From the NCBI GenBank assembly GCA_038502055.1, contig JAXRKN010000038.1, positions 372,001 through 436,000 on the forward strand: DNA of 64,000 nt. Reading direction: 5' to 3'. Made by a program: the position numbers and the translations under genes. Of the stretch, positions 37,576 through 50,200 are shown piece after piece; the first letter of the stretch is position 1; the number at the start of each line of letters is the position of its first letter. This stretch comes from Tanytarsus gracilentus. Its lineage: Eukaryota; Arthropoda; Insecta; Diptera; Chironomidae. Under the pieces are notes generated by a model that worked only from the letters and a program-made list of their open reading frames with translations, was not told the DNA's origin and searched no databases.

Positions 37576-38939
37576 AAAAATTCCCAACAAATACCGGCGC
37601 CTGTCTTACCTGCACTTAACTCCATCGTAATTTTTATTTATCTCCTTAAAAACGATACGAAAAAAAATAATCGAGAGTTTATGTAATTAATTCCTAATAT
37701 ATTACGTTGATATCGAGTGAGACATGCAGATCGTGTATCTAAGCATCTCGCATTGCTGCAGTTTTTTATACTTTCCCTTTTAAAATAGCAGCACCGCATA
37801 CACCTTTAAAGCGACATGTGTTGTGTGCATGTGCCAAGTTTTGCACATGGAGGAGAAAAATTAGCGATCGAAGCTTGAATTCTGTAACATGTGAGGAAAA
37901 TTACATAAAAAAGCTTCAAACCCATTGGAGGTGCGCGTACGTTCATGCTCACTACGCGGCATATACAGCATGCAAGGAAATTATGTCATATTTGGAGATT
38001 GAACTCATTTTTTTCTTCTTCACTCTCGACTGCCACTCTTTGTGCATTCAATTTCAAATTTATTCAATTCCGCTCTCTCAAAAAAAAAGTAACAAAACGA
38101 CTAAAAAATTCCACATGCAATGCTGAGCCTCATTAAAATGTGCACAGGAACAATTCGAACTTTAAGTGCACTTGAATATAATTTTTTCGTGAATGCCCAC
38201 TCACCAACTGTAGCATGAAATGTGTACTGATTGCTTGTAAATTGAATATTTATTTATTCACTTTGCTGTTAAATTGTTATGAAGCTCTTTAAAACTTATT
38301 TCCGATCACTTGCCGTGTGAAGTGCTGCTCCAATGTCTTTTTTGTAATTGGCGTTTCTATAAAAAAAATTTCTGACCACTTTGAATTTCATTCTCAGAGT
38401 GTTTACTGTAAAAAGAGCATTCGAGGAGAAACGGAAATTTAATGTTGAGTTAAAGTAATTCAATTTGTGGGAATTTTCAAGTTTCATAACTTACGAGAGA
38501 AAAAAATATTTTAAACCGTTAAAATTTTAAATTTATCTCTTTGATAATTTTCTTCAAAACTCAGTCGATGACTAATTGCCTCTCGAAAAAAAATCTCCAT
38601 ATCGAAATGTTCTCGATTAACATTGACAACCAGCAAGATGAGCCGGTCATGACTTCTTCTGTACGTAAAAGCCACTTTTTATTATATCTTGAAGATGTTA
38701 ATTTGCATAATTCTCTCTCTCACAGTTGATGAGTCATGTCGTTATGGGAAAAAATGCCAAAGAACGAAAATGATATTGGCTAAAAAGTTTAATACCCTTT
38801 TGGATATCGACCCATGAAATTATCAATTTTAGTTAAGTTGTGACAAATTTAAAAAATGTTTCAAAACCCACACGTGGGTGTTGCCGCGTAACCCACTTGT
38901 AACAGATCAGTGTTTGAAAATCAAGTGCATAAAAAATGA

Positions 38940-39480
38940 GTTTAAGTCAATCCGGACACTTTGGCTGTCCGTGGCAGTCCTGTTCGACCATTCCTCAAAA
39001 ATCATCTATGTCAATAGATTCCTGGTCCAATCACGAGTTCAACGATACCCATGAAGCCATAGTTCTGAAAAATGGACATTATGGCTGTCCGTGGCACTAC
39101 TGGCCGTCCATGATGGACATTCATCAAAAATCATCAATGCCATTCGATTCCTGGTCCAATTACGAGTTCAACGATACCCATGAAGCCATAGTTCTGAAAA
39201 ATGGACATTTTGGCTGTCCGTGGCACTACTGGCCGTCCATGATGGACATTCCTCAATAATCATCTATATCAATCGATTCCTGGTCCAATCACGAGTTCAA
39301 CGATACCCATGAAGCCATAGTTCTGAAAAATGGACATTTTGGCTGTCTGTGGCACGACCATAGGTCACGACTCGAAAAATCATGTATGTCAATCGATTCC
39401 TGGTCAAGTTACGAATCAATGCCAATCGATTTCTGGTCCAATCACGAGTTCAACGATACCCATGAAGCCATATAAGAGAA
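38940..39480 (+). repeat. Tandem array, 129-bp units, inside element B
   Basis: Landmarks GAGTTCAACGATACCCATGA, CATAGTTCTGAAAAATGGAC and GGCACTACTGGCCGTCCATG recur every 129 bp. The unit is homologous to the 119-120-bp unit of element A at 13000-13450 in the opposite sense. Because 129 is a multiple of three, one frame stays open for 43-codon repeats. Confidence 0.85.
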
Positions 39481-39637
39481 AATTTGTATGAAAAATGGAC
39501 GTTATGGCCGTCCATGGCACGACCATAGGTCATGACTCAAAAAATAGTCAGTGCCTGCACATATAGACCCTAAGAGCTACCATCTGGCGAAAACTAGAAG
39601 TCTCTAGCTGGTCCAGGGACCGAGATCTCGCTTGTGC

Positions 39638-39683
39638 AGACGGACGGACGGACGGACAGACGGACGGACGGACGGACGGACGG
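39638..39683 (+). repeat. (ACGG)n microsatellite near 3' end of element B
   Basis: About eleven ACGG units with one ACAG interruption. Element B copy 3 retains only a few degenerate units at the equivalent place, and copy 2 has CGTCC-type remnants. Confidence 0.85.
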
Positions 39684-39734
39684 AATCACGAGCATATAAG
39701 CGTTACACCACTTTGTGGGTTACGCTAAAAATTT

Positions 39735-39825
39735 GAGGGTTCGAAACTTTGGTTTAAATAATTTTTAAAAAGTCCATGGATAAATTTTATGATTTAAAAG
39801 ATAAATCCCAAGTTTTGCATCCCTT
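39735..39825. repeat. Short hairpin H8, abutting element B
   Basis: GAGGGTTCGAAACTTTGG at the left faces CCCAAGTTTTGCATCCCTT at the right. It begins within a few bases of the end of B copy 1. Confidence 0.55.
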
Positions 39826-40471
39826 AAATGATTCTCAAATCTTCGATCTCTTCCTCCTTCTTTAAACTTGCGCATGTAAAGCTCAAAATTTAAATTAATT
39901 CTTAATTAAATGATACACAAAAAGCTAATCAACGAGTTTGTTCTGCGCATCATACAAAAGATTAATCTCCTCTTTATCCATTTTTATATTTTTTGTCATA
40001 AAAAATTTTCAATTCAATAAAAGAGAATGGCGGCCAACTTTTTTTTATGAGTGAATCGCCGGAGACTTAATGGCACTAAATTTTTCATCCATATTATCAT
40101 ACGTTCTCGGTCAAGAACGATGACTAAGTCCAGAGTTGATTAAATTATGGAATCATGAGCTAATGAAACCTAATCGCTTTAAATCGTTGACAGCACACCG
40201 TTGTAGTGTGTCCACCCCAACAAAGAACAAGCTCGAGAGCCTGTCGTTATTCCTTTCTGAGATCATTGGCAATTTCGTATTTATTTATGCACAGGTGTTT
40301 AACGGATGACGTGATTCTTTTTTCATTTCTCTCAAAAAAAATATATATTTTTTTTTCAAATAAATTGATATTAAGTACTAAATGTTTCGCGAGTTTTAAA
40401 GCCAAGAGATAAAAAAAATAACAATATTTGAGATAAAGTCATTGGCTTAAGTTTATAAATTTAAAAATGAA

Positions 40472-40713
40472 AAGGGAGTTGGACACTTAAATTTATAGTT
40501 TTAAATCGGGTAAAGAATTTAAATTATTGGGATTAAAAAATGTGAAAAAAAATTCAAAATGCTTTAATCTAACAAAATTTATTAAATTTTTATGTGAAAT
40601 TAATCAAGGGATGGCAACAAAGGTGTCAAATTTGTGTGAAAAAATTTAAACTGCTCAAAAACATTTCATGAGAGTTAAAAATACACAAAACTTAATTTAA
40701 GTGTCCCACCCCT
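40472..40713. repeat. Short hairpin H9
   Basis: GGAGTTGGACACTTAAATTT at the left faces TTAATTTAAGTGTCCCACCC at the right. At about 240 bp it is the longest of the set. A second AAGGGATGG end lies inside at about 40608, so two copies may be superimposed. Confidence 0.65.
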
Positions 40714-41286
40714 CGATCTCAACTGCGTTTGCTCGTTTTCTCGTTGAGTCTTCACACGAGTTGTGATGATAATAACATTAGCAACTCATCTGCTCACGAT
40801 ATTAATGCAAAAAAAATCGAGCGATTATTAAAATTATTATTTTATGAAGAACAAGAAAATCGACTAATTTTGTTTCATTCATAACGTGAAAAAAATTTGG
40901 ATAATAATGAAAATTAAGCCTCGAAGATTAGCGACATCATCCGCACAAATATTTTCCCACCACTATAAATTTAAATCTCACGATATGCTTTTTCGGACAA
41001 AACAGGGAGAATCTTGAATAATTTTGGCATCGCTGATGCTGATTTATTGAAAATCTAAAAGCTCTAAAAGTATTTTTCGAAAAAAGCTTATCTAGAATAA
41101 TTGAACATAAATTTCTTCGGGCTATGTGTCGAATTGGAAGATTAATGTCACAAGAAAAATGATGTTTTTGTATAAATAAACTAAGCTCATTATAATTTTT
41201 CTCTTTCCAGATTTTTAACTTTTTTTCTCTTCCTTTTCGTCCTTCATCAACTGCCTGTCCACCCCGATAACAGTCGCACCAGGAAA

Positions 41287-44200
41287 ATGACGAAATTTGC
41301 CATATATTTTGTAACATGGATTTGTGCTTGTATAACGCTTGCTGCATCAACACAATCAGACGTAAGTAATTTTTTAGCCAGATAATTTGATAATAACTTG
41401 CCACTTTATAAATCTGCGCTCCGGTGATCTCGAAATTTATTGTGCCGCCGACTAATGAAAATTCATTACGGAAATATTTCTTAAGAAATTATCGTGTCGA
41501 CAAATTGTGTGACGAAATATTTGAAAAATTAGTTTTTTGGCAACTCAACGACAGTTGAGAACTTTGTTCATAATTCCACCGGGTCCAAGAGACATTAATC
41601 ATATTTTCGCTTTCATCGAGAAATGATGAAGAAATTTTTGCTAAATGATGATGAAAAAATTTAAAGTTTAAAGGATTTTTTTTGTTGAAATTAAATTTTA
41701 AATTCTTCAATTAATTTCTCATTTTTCACCTAAAGTTCATCGACTTAAATTTTCATCTTCTCGCTATTAAATTCAAATTAAATTTCAAACATGCAAAACG
41801 CAATTAAATATGAAGAAATACCTCACATTAATTTCTTTGCCAACCTGTTGCCGAGTGTCGCATGTGTGACTCTCTCTTGAGTCGTCGAAGAAGAAGAAAA
41901 TCCATCTTAAAGCTCAATTTCTTTAAGCGCATGTTTGCCGCTGTGAGAGTGCACGAAGAAGTTTTATCATCGTCAAGGTCGTGTCTGCGTTTATGTGTAT
42001 GCTTTTTTAATGTACATTCATACCTATGGTAATGTAATAAGAAGCCAAATGACTGATGAAGCTGGCTTCTTCACATTGTGGCGGAGATTGCAAATTATTT
42101 ACAATGTAAAAATTGCTCTCCGGGGCGTTGCTGAGGGCATCGAACATTTGAGTTGTGTTTCGCAAAAAAAATATTAATCTATTCAAATTTAAGGTCGACT
42201 TCATGAATTTTTTTCTCTCAAAATCTCCTTCATACGACCAACTCATGCATCACCTTTGTCTCAAAGGTGTTTACAAAAGAAACTATTGTTCCACAACTTG
42301 CATAATCAGTGGCTTTAATCATAAATCTTAAAATCATGCTAACACACGACATTTAAAGGTGAGCAGAAACGGTGAGATAATTGTGACAATATTGTCCCAT
42401 CTGTGACCGAAAAAATAAAATTATGTAGACGTTTGATATTTCGAAAAAAATTGATGTTATCACAGGCGTTCAATCATCGTCAGCTCATCATCATATTTTA
42501 AAGGAGTTTCGCGTGAAAATTATTGCGATTTGAAAGGAGCAACAAGAAGAAGAGAATTGACGTGGTCGAAATGTTAAAAAATTGATTTATGTGAGATCCA
42601 TAAAAAGCATTGGAACTTTTATGGAAGGCTTTAAAAAATAATTTTCTGATGATTTTTTAAGGGACAGAAAAATATATCATTAACATTTTGAATTCAAAGA
42701 ATCTTAGAAAGTATTTTTTTGACCGCACGCTAACGAAATTCCACAGACCTTCAGAGAAATCATCACGCATGCACCCCGAAGCGATATCACAATTTAAAGT
42801 CACGTTCAATGAGCTCAAAATCGTGCCTGCATCGCACATGAACTGATCTTTGAACAGAATTAAAACTATTCCAAAAGTCCATTCACTTTCCGCTCTTTCA
42901 CAATCGCTCATACAAATATTTCGTGGCTAATAACTCACCAACCTTAATTCGATGACAGCCAATTCGAATGCAGATCCTAAGAAATCACATAATTAGATTG
43001 TACACACTAGATGTGAATGCCCGTTGGCTATAAATGGAATGAAATTAATTGATCAAAAAAAAAGTAATCCGTCAGATTATTAAAAATTGTGTAAATTTAA
43101 AATCTATTACGCCTTTTATGGGAATTTAAAAAGTGGCAAAAATTTCACATTTGCTCGCAAATTTTCGCAACTTTAAATCTTTGGCGTTTGTTCTGCGTCG
43201 AAGATTATCTCTTTAAGAAAAAAAACGTGACAACAAACATGAAAGATTTAAAACTCATCACTGAATTGATCGGTAAACAAAAAGCCGAGCGGCAAGTGTC
43301 AAGGTTGGATGTGTGATTACTTCTTCAAGGAGTATATTTACAAGCAAAGCGATTCGCAAATTATACACATGGCGCGCATGGCGTCAGATTGATGGCACGA
43401 TGATCAAATAGAAGTATTAATGGATTTATAATTATGTGCAATTGATTTCTGACGGATGTATGTTAAACACCTAATTTTTTTCCGGTACAAATCATCCTTA
43501 CACACGTTGTATAGGAAACTTATCCTTTTATTTTCGGACAATTGAACAATTTACATTTTTTGTTGCTCGTCAGAATGTTTTTTTGGCCATTGTTGGCATA
43601 ATTTTTGAGTTTTTATTAAAAGCGCCATTATTGTGATTGGGAATCGATTACGATGCAAATAGAGTTGAGGTGATCAACATTAAAAAAATAAATTTTGTTA
43701 ATTAAAAAATTTTAAAAAGAGATTTTTGGATTGTTTGCAAAACAACAAAAATTTCTAAAATAGCCTAAAAAACGAAGTGCGACTCAGGAAGAATTTTTGG
43801 TTAATTTTTGAGATTCGAACCCAATTTTTTCAAATTTTAAATTTTTTATTTTTCAAACTTTTCGATATTATTTAAATAATATCCATAACTTTGCTTTGCA
43901 TTTAATTAAAGTATCCGTTTTTTCTACAAATAAATCCAAAAAAGTAAAATAAATTCACGAAATCAGCAACTTTTTCTTTCTCATGAAACTCGATAGCATA
44001 AAATGAAATTTGCATGAAAAGCATTTCAGTCACTGATCGCATTGCGCGATATTGAATTGCAAATATAAAAATACATAAAAAGACTAGTTGGCCGCCCACC
44101 ACTGTGTGGAGAGTTGCAGTGTAAAAGAATTCAAGAACAATAACCTTTCGATTGATCTCGTGAACTGCCTTCAACGCCATATAAAGATATTGCGCAGGTT

Positions 44201-47200
44201 CTGCACAGACTACAATTTTAATAAAATTTAAATTCCGCAGTAGTAAAATCAGTAGCACAATTCATCATGGCATTTAATGATCATTTTTCACAGCTCATCC
44301 ATGTGTTTTATTTTTGCAAAGAGATTGAGATCAAATGACTGTAATTACGATCACGTACAACCATGGATGGACATTTTAGGAATTTAATGAATTTTCTCAA
44401 AATTCATGTGGACAAAAAATTTAAATTTTTCGATTGCTTCCACATGGAAGAATACCTCCCCGAAAAATTAAAGATCTGAAACAATAAAAATGCCAATTAC
44501 CATAATTCAAAAGAGTCCTGAATGGCCTCGCTAAAGAGCTCCACTCATAAATCAATTTCCTTCACAAAGAGATATCTCAATTTAAAAAATTACGGGGTTA
44601 ATTTCATGGCGAGAACATTATATTAAAAAAATATATTTTTTTCTCTGTGGTTTACCGAAAATCATTCGGACAGCAAAAAATATAAAAGGCTGATATCTAT
44701 GTCCAATTGAAATTCTCACGCTGGTGTTGATTGGCTTCGAAATATTTCAAAAATATTTTCGTGTTGCCAAACACTTTCAGCAACTTAGCACAATTATTGA
44801 CAAACTGGCACTTGCTTACATCATTTTGAATTTTTCAATCTCTTTTTACACTAATTTCGAATGAATTTTTGAATGTGTAACGATTTGTAAATTGAGAATC
44901 GATGAAAAACAATTTTAAATTTGTTATGAAAAAAAAAGATTTTGTTGGAAATTTCTTTATGAAATTTTTTGTTTCATTATTAGATTTGAAATATTTTTTA
45001 AACATTACAATATAATAAAACAATCAAAACTATAGTCTCAGTAAAGAAGTAATTTTTGCATAACAGAATTTCGATTAAATTTTAAAATTGATCAAATAGA
45101 AAAATTCTCCTTCTGCTCCACCACCACTTTAGAGTTTCTCACTTTCAATCTCAATCTCGCGTTGACACAGTTGTATTTACTCAATGAGAAAACCAGTTTA
45201 AGGAGAGAAAAATTTCTGCAATATTTAATTGATCTCTCTCGAACTTTTCGCACATATTTAAATTTTCACTTAGTTTATGCATCAATCAATGTTCATTAAA
45301 TAATAATTTCAAAATGACTCTCTCGCTATCAACAGGCGTAAACAACGAAATTGTCTCATTTTCTGTGCCAAAGTGTCTGCGACAGAAGAGATGAAGAAAT
45401 AAAAAAGATTGCACACAAACACAAACGAACCGGTAAAGCACTTTCGCTTTCAATTTCCCGCTGAACGAAAGAGAGCGAATGAGCAATTTTTCATGGTTGA
45501 ATTCTGAGATCGTAGGCGAGGCTCAATATGGCATTTTGCTTAAAATATCCTCTCACTAAATGGAACACTTTCGTTAATTTATTGAATGTGCAAATCAACG
45601 CATTACATAAAAATGTCTCAAAAGTTTCATTTTTCAAGCTCAATCAAGACGTCCATCATCCGTCATTTACGAATATGGTTAGCGGTAGTGGATCCGTCAA
45701 AATTATTATGAAATGTTCGCGTGCGGAAAAATCATCGACCATAAATTTTTATTTTGAACAAATATTTCATAATCTTTTTTCTTCTCGAAACTTGCTCTAG
45801 AAACCGAAAGAGAAAAATTAAAAATGAATTTTGTGGGTTTTTATTGAAAAAATTCAGATTTTCCGAGATTTTCAATAAAATAAAATTAAAAATTTTCAGC
45901 TGCTCTCAATTAATTTCGATTACTTTGATAATCACTTTTTGGTCACTTATTTTTGAAAAAAAAATACGTTATAAAGTTTACTGGGTTTTTTGTAACGTAC
46001 TTTTCTAATTTAAAAATAAGGTACCAAAAAAGTGATAATCAAAGTAATCAATAAAATTGAGAGCAGTTAAAAAAATTTAAGAATTGAATTTAAATCAAAA
46101 AATATTTTCATAACCAAAAATTAAATAATAAATTCAAGTTCCTAACCACACTCAATCTTAACACCATTTACCCAAATTCAATATTAAATTTCTTTCACTT
46201 TTTTTCCACCTTTCATTTTTAATCAAACAGTCTCGGCTCAAAAGTGATTTAATAATGCTGTCTCTATAATTGAAATATCATCGTTCACTTATGCCGTTCA
46301 ATAGACGATAAAAATTGTATATTTGAATTAAAAGCAAAAAAAAACGTTTCGTAATTCATCACATCATAATTTTTTTGGCAATTGCTTAATCATATTACGA
46401 ATATATTTGATGCGAGAAATTTGGGACAAAAAGCAGTTAAGAAGAAAATCGAGAATAAATGAAAGTTGTCACGTTTTTTGCGTGAGTTGATGAGAGATCA
46501 TGATGCTTCTTGATCTCTCATCTTTTGGTTGCGGTTAATCGCACGACATTTCTATGAATATGAACTTTTCATCCAAGGATCAAGAGTTGAAAAAAATAAC
46601 ATTAATTTTTGAACCACTATAAATTTGGTTTATGATGCATAAAAGGACAAAACGAGCTTTTACTCAAATGTCCACACCTCGACCGCTCCATTAATAATAT
46701 TTTCGTCATACGGATCAAGTCATCATCATCATTAGCCATGAAAAATGTGATCACAGAGACAAAAAAAATAGGAGCACGAATAATTCATTGCCTCATCGTC
46801 TTAGGCTGATAATAATCTTATTAAATGCATAAAATATCTAGCATCATTTCCAAATACCCTCCTCACCTATCAACTCAAATTTAGCAATGCTTCTTCTTAT
46901 TTTTTGTTGCGTTGACCGGCAGCCGCATCTTCACACATCGAGATATGAGCGCAGATTTTACGCAATGTGGCGCATTGTGAAATGAACATTTATCGCTTTA
47001 TCACTGTCACACTCGAAAGACGGCCGGTGTGAAGGGGGAAAAAATTGTGTAAAAATGTCATGGCCTTTCTTTGATGACTCTTTTGATCTACATTAAGCTC
47101 TTAATTAGCTACAAAAATAATTAATTAAAATTTTATCTCTCTATTTTATTTTTATTACAGATTCACCATCGAATGTCGCCATCTCAGTTGCGAGAGGTCT

Positions 47201-50200
47201 TTCATGTGGAACATAAAGAACTAGTGCCAAATTATGAAGTGGTGAAGTTAACTCATCATTTGACGAACCATCACAGTATCAATAAGCGTAGCATAAATAG
47301 TGATAATTTATTATCGAATAAGTTTCAAAGTGATAGTTCAAAAAGCAAGTCGAAAATCGTGAGCAAAAATAATCATCATGTGAAGAAAGATTTGAGTAAG
47401 ATTCCCTTCGAAGACGACAGTGTGAGTGTTGTCGAGAAGAAAAAATATCACGATTATGATTTGAAGAAAGTGAGCGAGCACAATGTGTCGCTAAGTGCGT
47501 TCGGTGAAAATCTTAATTTAACCCTTAAGCCCGCACATGGGCTTTTTCGCGATGGACCAAACTCGCTGAAAATGTGGGAAGTCCGTCCCGATGCCAATTC
47601 AAGTCAAGGCGTCACCTATGAGAAGATTGAGGATGTGAGTACTTATTGAAGTTATTAAATTATACTTAAAAAAGGGGTTGATAACTTGGGTTTTGATTTA
47701 TTTAAATCTGAAATTCATTTTAAAATAGTGAATGACAGTTTTAAAATATCCCGAGTGTCACACCCTTCAATTATCAGTATCTTGAATTCGATTATCGCAT
47801 GGCCGGGGGGCGTAGCACGGCGATATAAATTTTATATCAGATATCAAAGATATAAAAGATATAAATTTATATCTTTTATCTCTTTTATATCATTTATATC
47901 TTCCATACAAAATTGATATAAAATTTATATCTTTTATATCTTTTTACAACAATTAAATCAAGATTTAATTAAATTTAACAAACTTTAAATGTTTCTTGAT
48001 ATAAAAAATACTTTAAAATTTTTTTTGAATAATAATTATTCTCAGTTTCTTTCTGACTCGATTAATAAAAATGTTTCAAAACAAACTTTACCGCGTAATC
48101 CATAGTATCAGATCAGTATTTGAAAATCAAGTGCATAAAAAAATCAGTTTAAGTCAATCCGAACAGTTATAGCTTTAAAAATATGTTTAGTAGACAAAAA
48201 TTCGAAAATTTGACTTTACGATTTATTTTTGACGCTATAGGCTCTAAGAACCTAAGTCCTAAGTAATTAAGACTCATTCCATCCTACTCGGCATCAAAGG
48301 ACGAGTTCAACGACATAATTAGTAATTGTGTTGTGCTTCCTAATTACTCCAATTAATTCAATTAAAGTTCAAAAACATACATGAAGCCATAGTTCTGAAA
48401 ATGGACATTAGTGGCACTACTGGCCGTCCATGATGGACATTCATCAAAAATTATCAATGCCAATCGATTTCTGATCCAATCACGAGTTCAACGATACCCA
48501 TGAAGCCATATAATAGAAATTTTGTATGAAAAATGGATATTATGGCCGTCCGTGGCACGACCTATGGTCATGACCCAAAAAATTTCTAAAATGGGCTAAT
48601 ATAGACCCTCAGAGCTACCATCTGGCCAAAACTAGAAGTCTCTAGGTAGAAGTTTCTAGGGCTGAGTTCTCGATGGAACAGACGAACGGAAAAATGAGCA
48701 TATAAGCATTACCACAACTTTGTTGGGTTACGCTAAAAATGAGAGAGTTTACTTAAGAAGAGATTAACATGAGGTTTAGTGACACCAAAATTATCAATAA
48801 TAAATTTTTAAAATATTTTTATTAAATTTAAAGATGTTTTTTCTTCTTCATTTTTTGTAAAGTCACTCAATTAACGTTAATTAAAACTTTCATTTAATTT
48901 AAAAGAATTGATTCGCCAATGTTAAAAACTGTTAAAAAGATATAAAAGATATAAATTTTGGGATATAAATGATATAAAAGATAGAAAAGATATCAAAGAT
49001 ATAAAATTTATATCTTCGTGATTCGCCCCCATCGCATGGCATTCTTTAAAGTCTTCAATTACTCAATAAATTGCCGATTTAATGTCTTGATATCGCATTG
49101 TGCATCAGCTGTGCGATGTCCCATCATAATGCCATAATCGTTTTGTGTGAATGTATGCAGTAGAAGTTAAGGCCAAATTGCATAAAAAAAAACTTCTTCA
49201 TTACATTTTTTTACTTTCACCGCAACATATCGAAGCTCATCGCCGTGTGTTTGTAAAACCCGCAACTTGGCAATGAGATTCGTGTCGTGGTGAAAAGAGA
49301 GACATGAAAGATGGCATAATGATCTGACAACAACGCGAGCGAGGGCATGGGAAGACGATTAGCGAGTTAACTTGTGTGTGCATGAAGATTTTCCTCGCAC
49401 TCGAAAGTGATAGTGATTGTCATGCAATTTCCGAGGCGCGAGAGAGTGCGAAAGAAGGAAGTTCAAGTTTTACTTAATTGCTTTCGGTATTTATTTACGG
49501 GTTTGGTTGTTTGAGCTTTTTGTTTGTTTGTTAGTTTGTGCTTTTGAAAATTATAAATGGAAATTTTTAAAGAGGAAAAATTAAATGTTTTGAAATTTAA
49601 CGGAAAAATTCAATTTAAAAATTAATTAAAAAATTATATTTACACACCTCAAGATTCTCTGGACATAATTTATGTCTTGATTGCTCAATTATAATTTACA
49701 TGAAATCAACTTCCAGTAAAATTCTCATAAATCAACAGCTCCATTAAAAATTAGAGTTAGCCATCTCGTTTTATATTATTTTAAATATCAATGGCAACAG
49801 TTAATAATTCTGACCTTTTAACGATTACTTAAAAGTTCTTCTGGTATTACATTGCAAAGCTCATAATGAGAATTCCGGAAAATCTAGTTTATTTTTTTTC
49901 TCTCGCGGAGCGTTGGAAATTTAATTGAAATATTTTTAAACCTCAGCAGAGTTTAAGCGCCGCAACAAAATGTGAAGTGAAAATTAAAAAATTGAGAGTC
50001 AAAGCGAAGGTCGTGGCTGCGAATTATTTGCGATATAAACAAGTTTTATTCTATGTAAATATCTCGGTAAGCACTTGTCCAATCCTTGATAGTTGATACA
50101 CCAACGACAGAGAGAAAAATGACTTTAGATTTTATAAAAATAGATAAAAGTGTCTGATGTCTGTTCATGGGCGGACATTCAAGAATTTTAAATTTTTTAT

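Larger units (their letters stand above)
38855..39732 (+). mobile_element. Repeat element B, copy 1 (best preserved)
   Basis: It starts AATGTTTCAAAACCCACACG and GTAACCCACTTGTAACAGAT. The core has three good units of 129 bp (landmark GATTCCTGGTCCAAT at about 39017, 39146 and 39275) plus partial ones. An (ACGG)n tract follows, and it ends CCACTTTGTGGGTTACGCTA then AAAAAT. The CCAC-TTT-GTGG hairpin 6 bp before CTAA resembles a Helitron 3' end. The element has no transposase and is therefore non-autonomous. Confidence 0.8.
34851..41210. other. Non-coding region, perhaps a 5' intron of the ADAMTS-type gene
   Basis: No coding exon was recognised. It contains a 23-bp-arm hairpin (36601-36726), hairpins H7, H8 and H9, and B copy 1 (38855-39732). 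It is interpreted as upstream intron or intergenic sequence depending on where transcription starts. Confidence 0.5.

Noticed and set aside
38936..39259. 107-codon open frame with 43-residue repeats
   Set aside because: It lies wholly in the tandem core of mobile element B; the unit length happens to be a multiple of three. Kept only as a finding, not as a gene.
40937..41404. 155-codon minus-strand open frame over the ADAMTS first coding exon
   Set aside because: It is antisense to a well-supported signal-peptide exon and has no recognisable domain.
47816..47945. Open frame and GATATAAA array that might suggest a coding repeat or CRISPR-like array
   Set aside because: The units are AT-rich, palindromic and unequally spaced with no unique spacers; they are the inner arms of element C.
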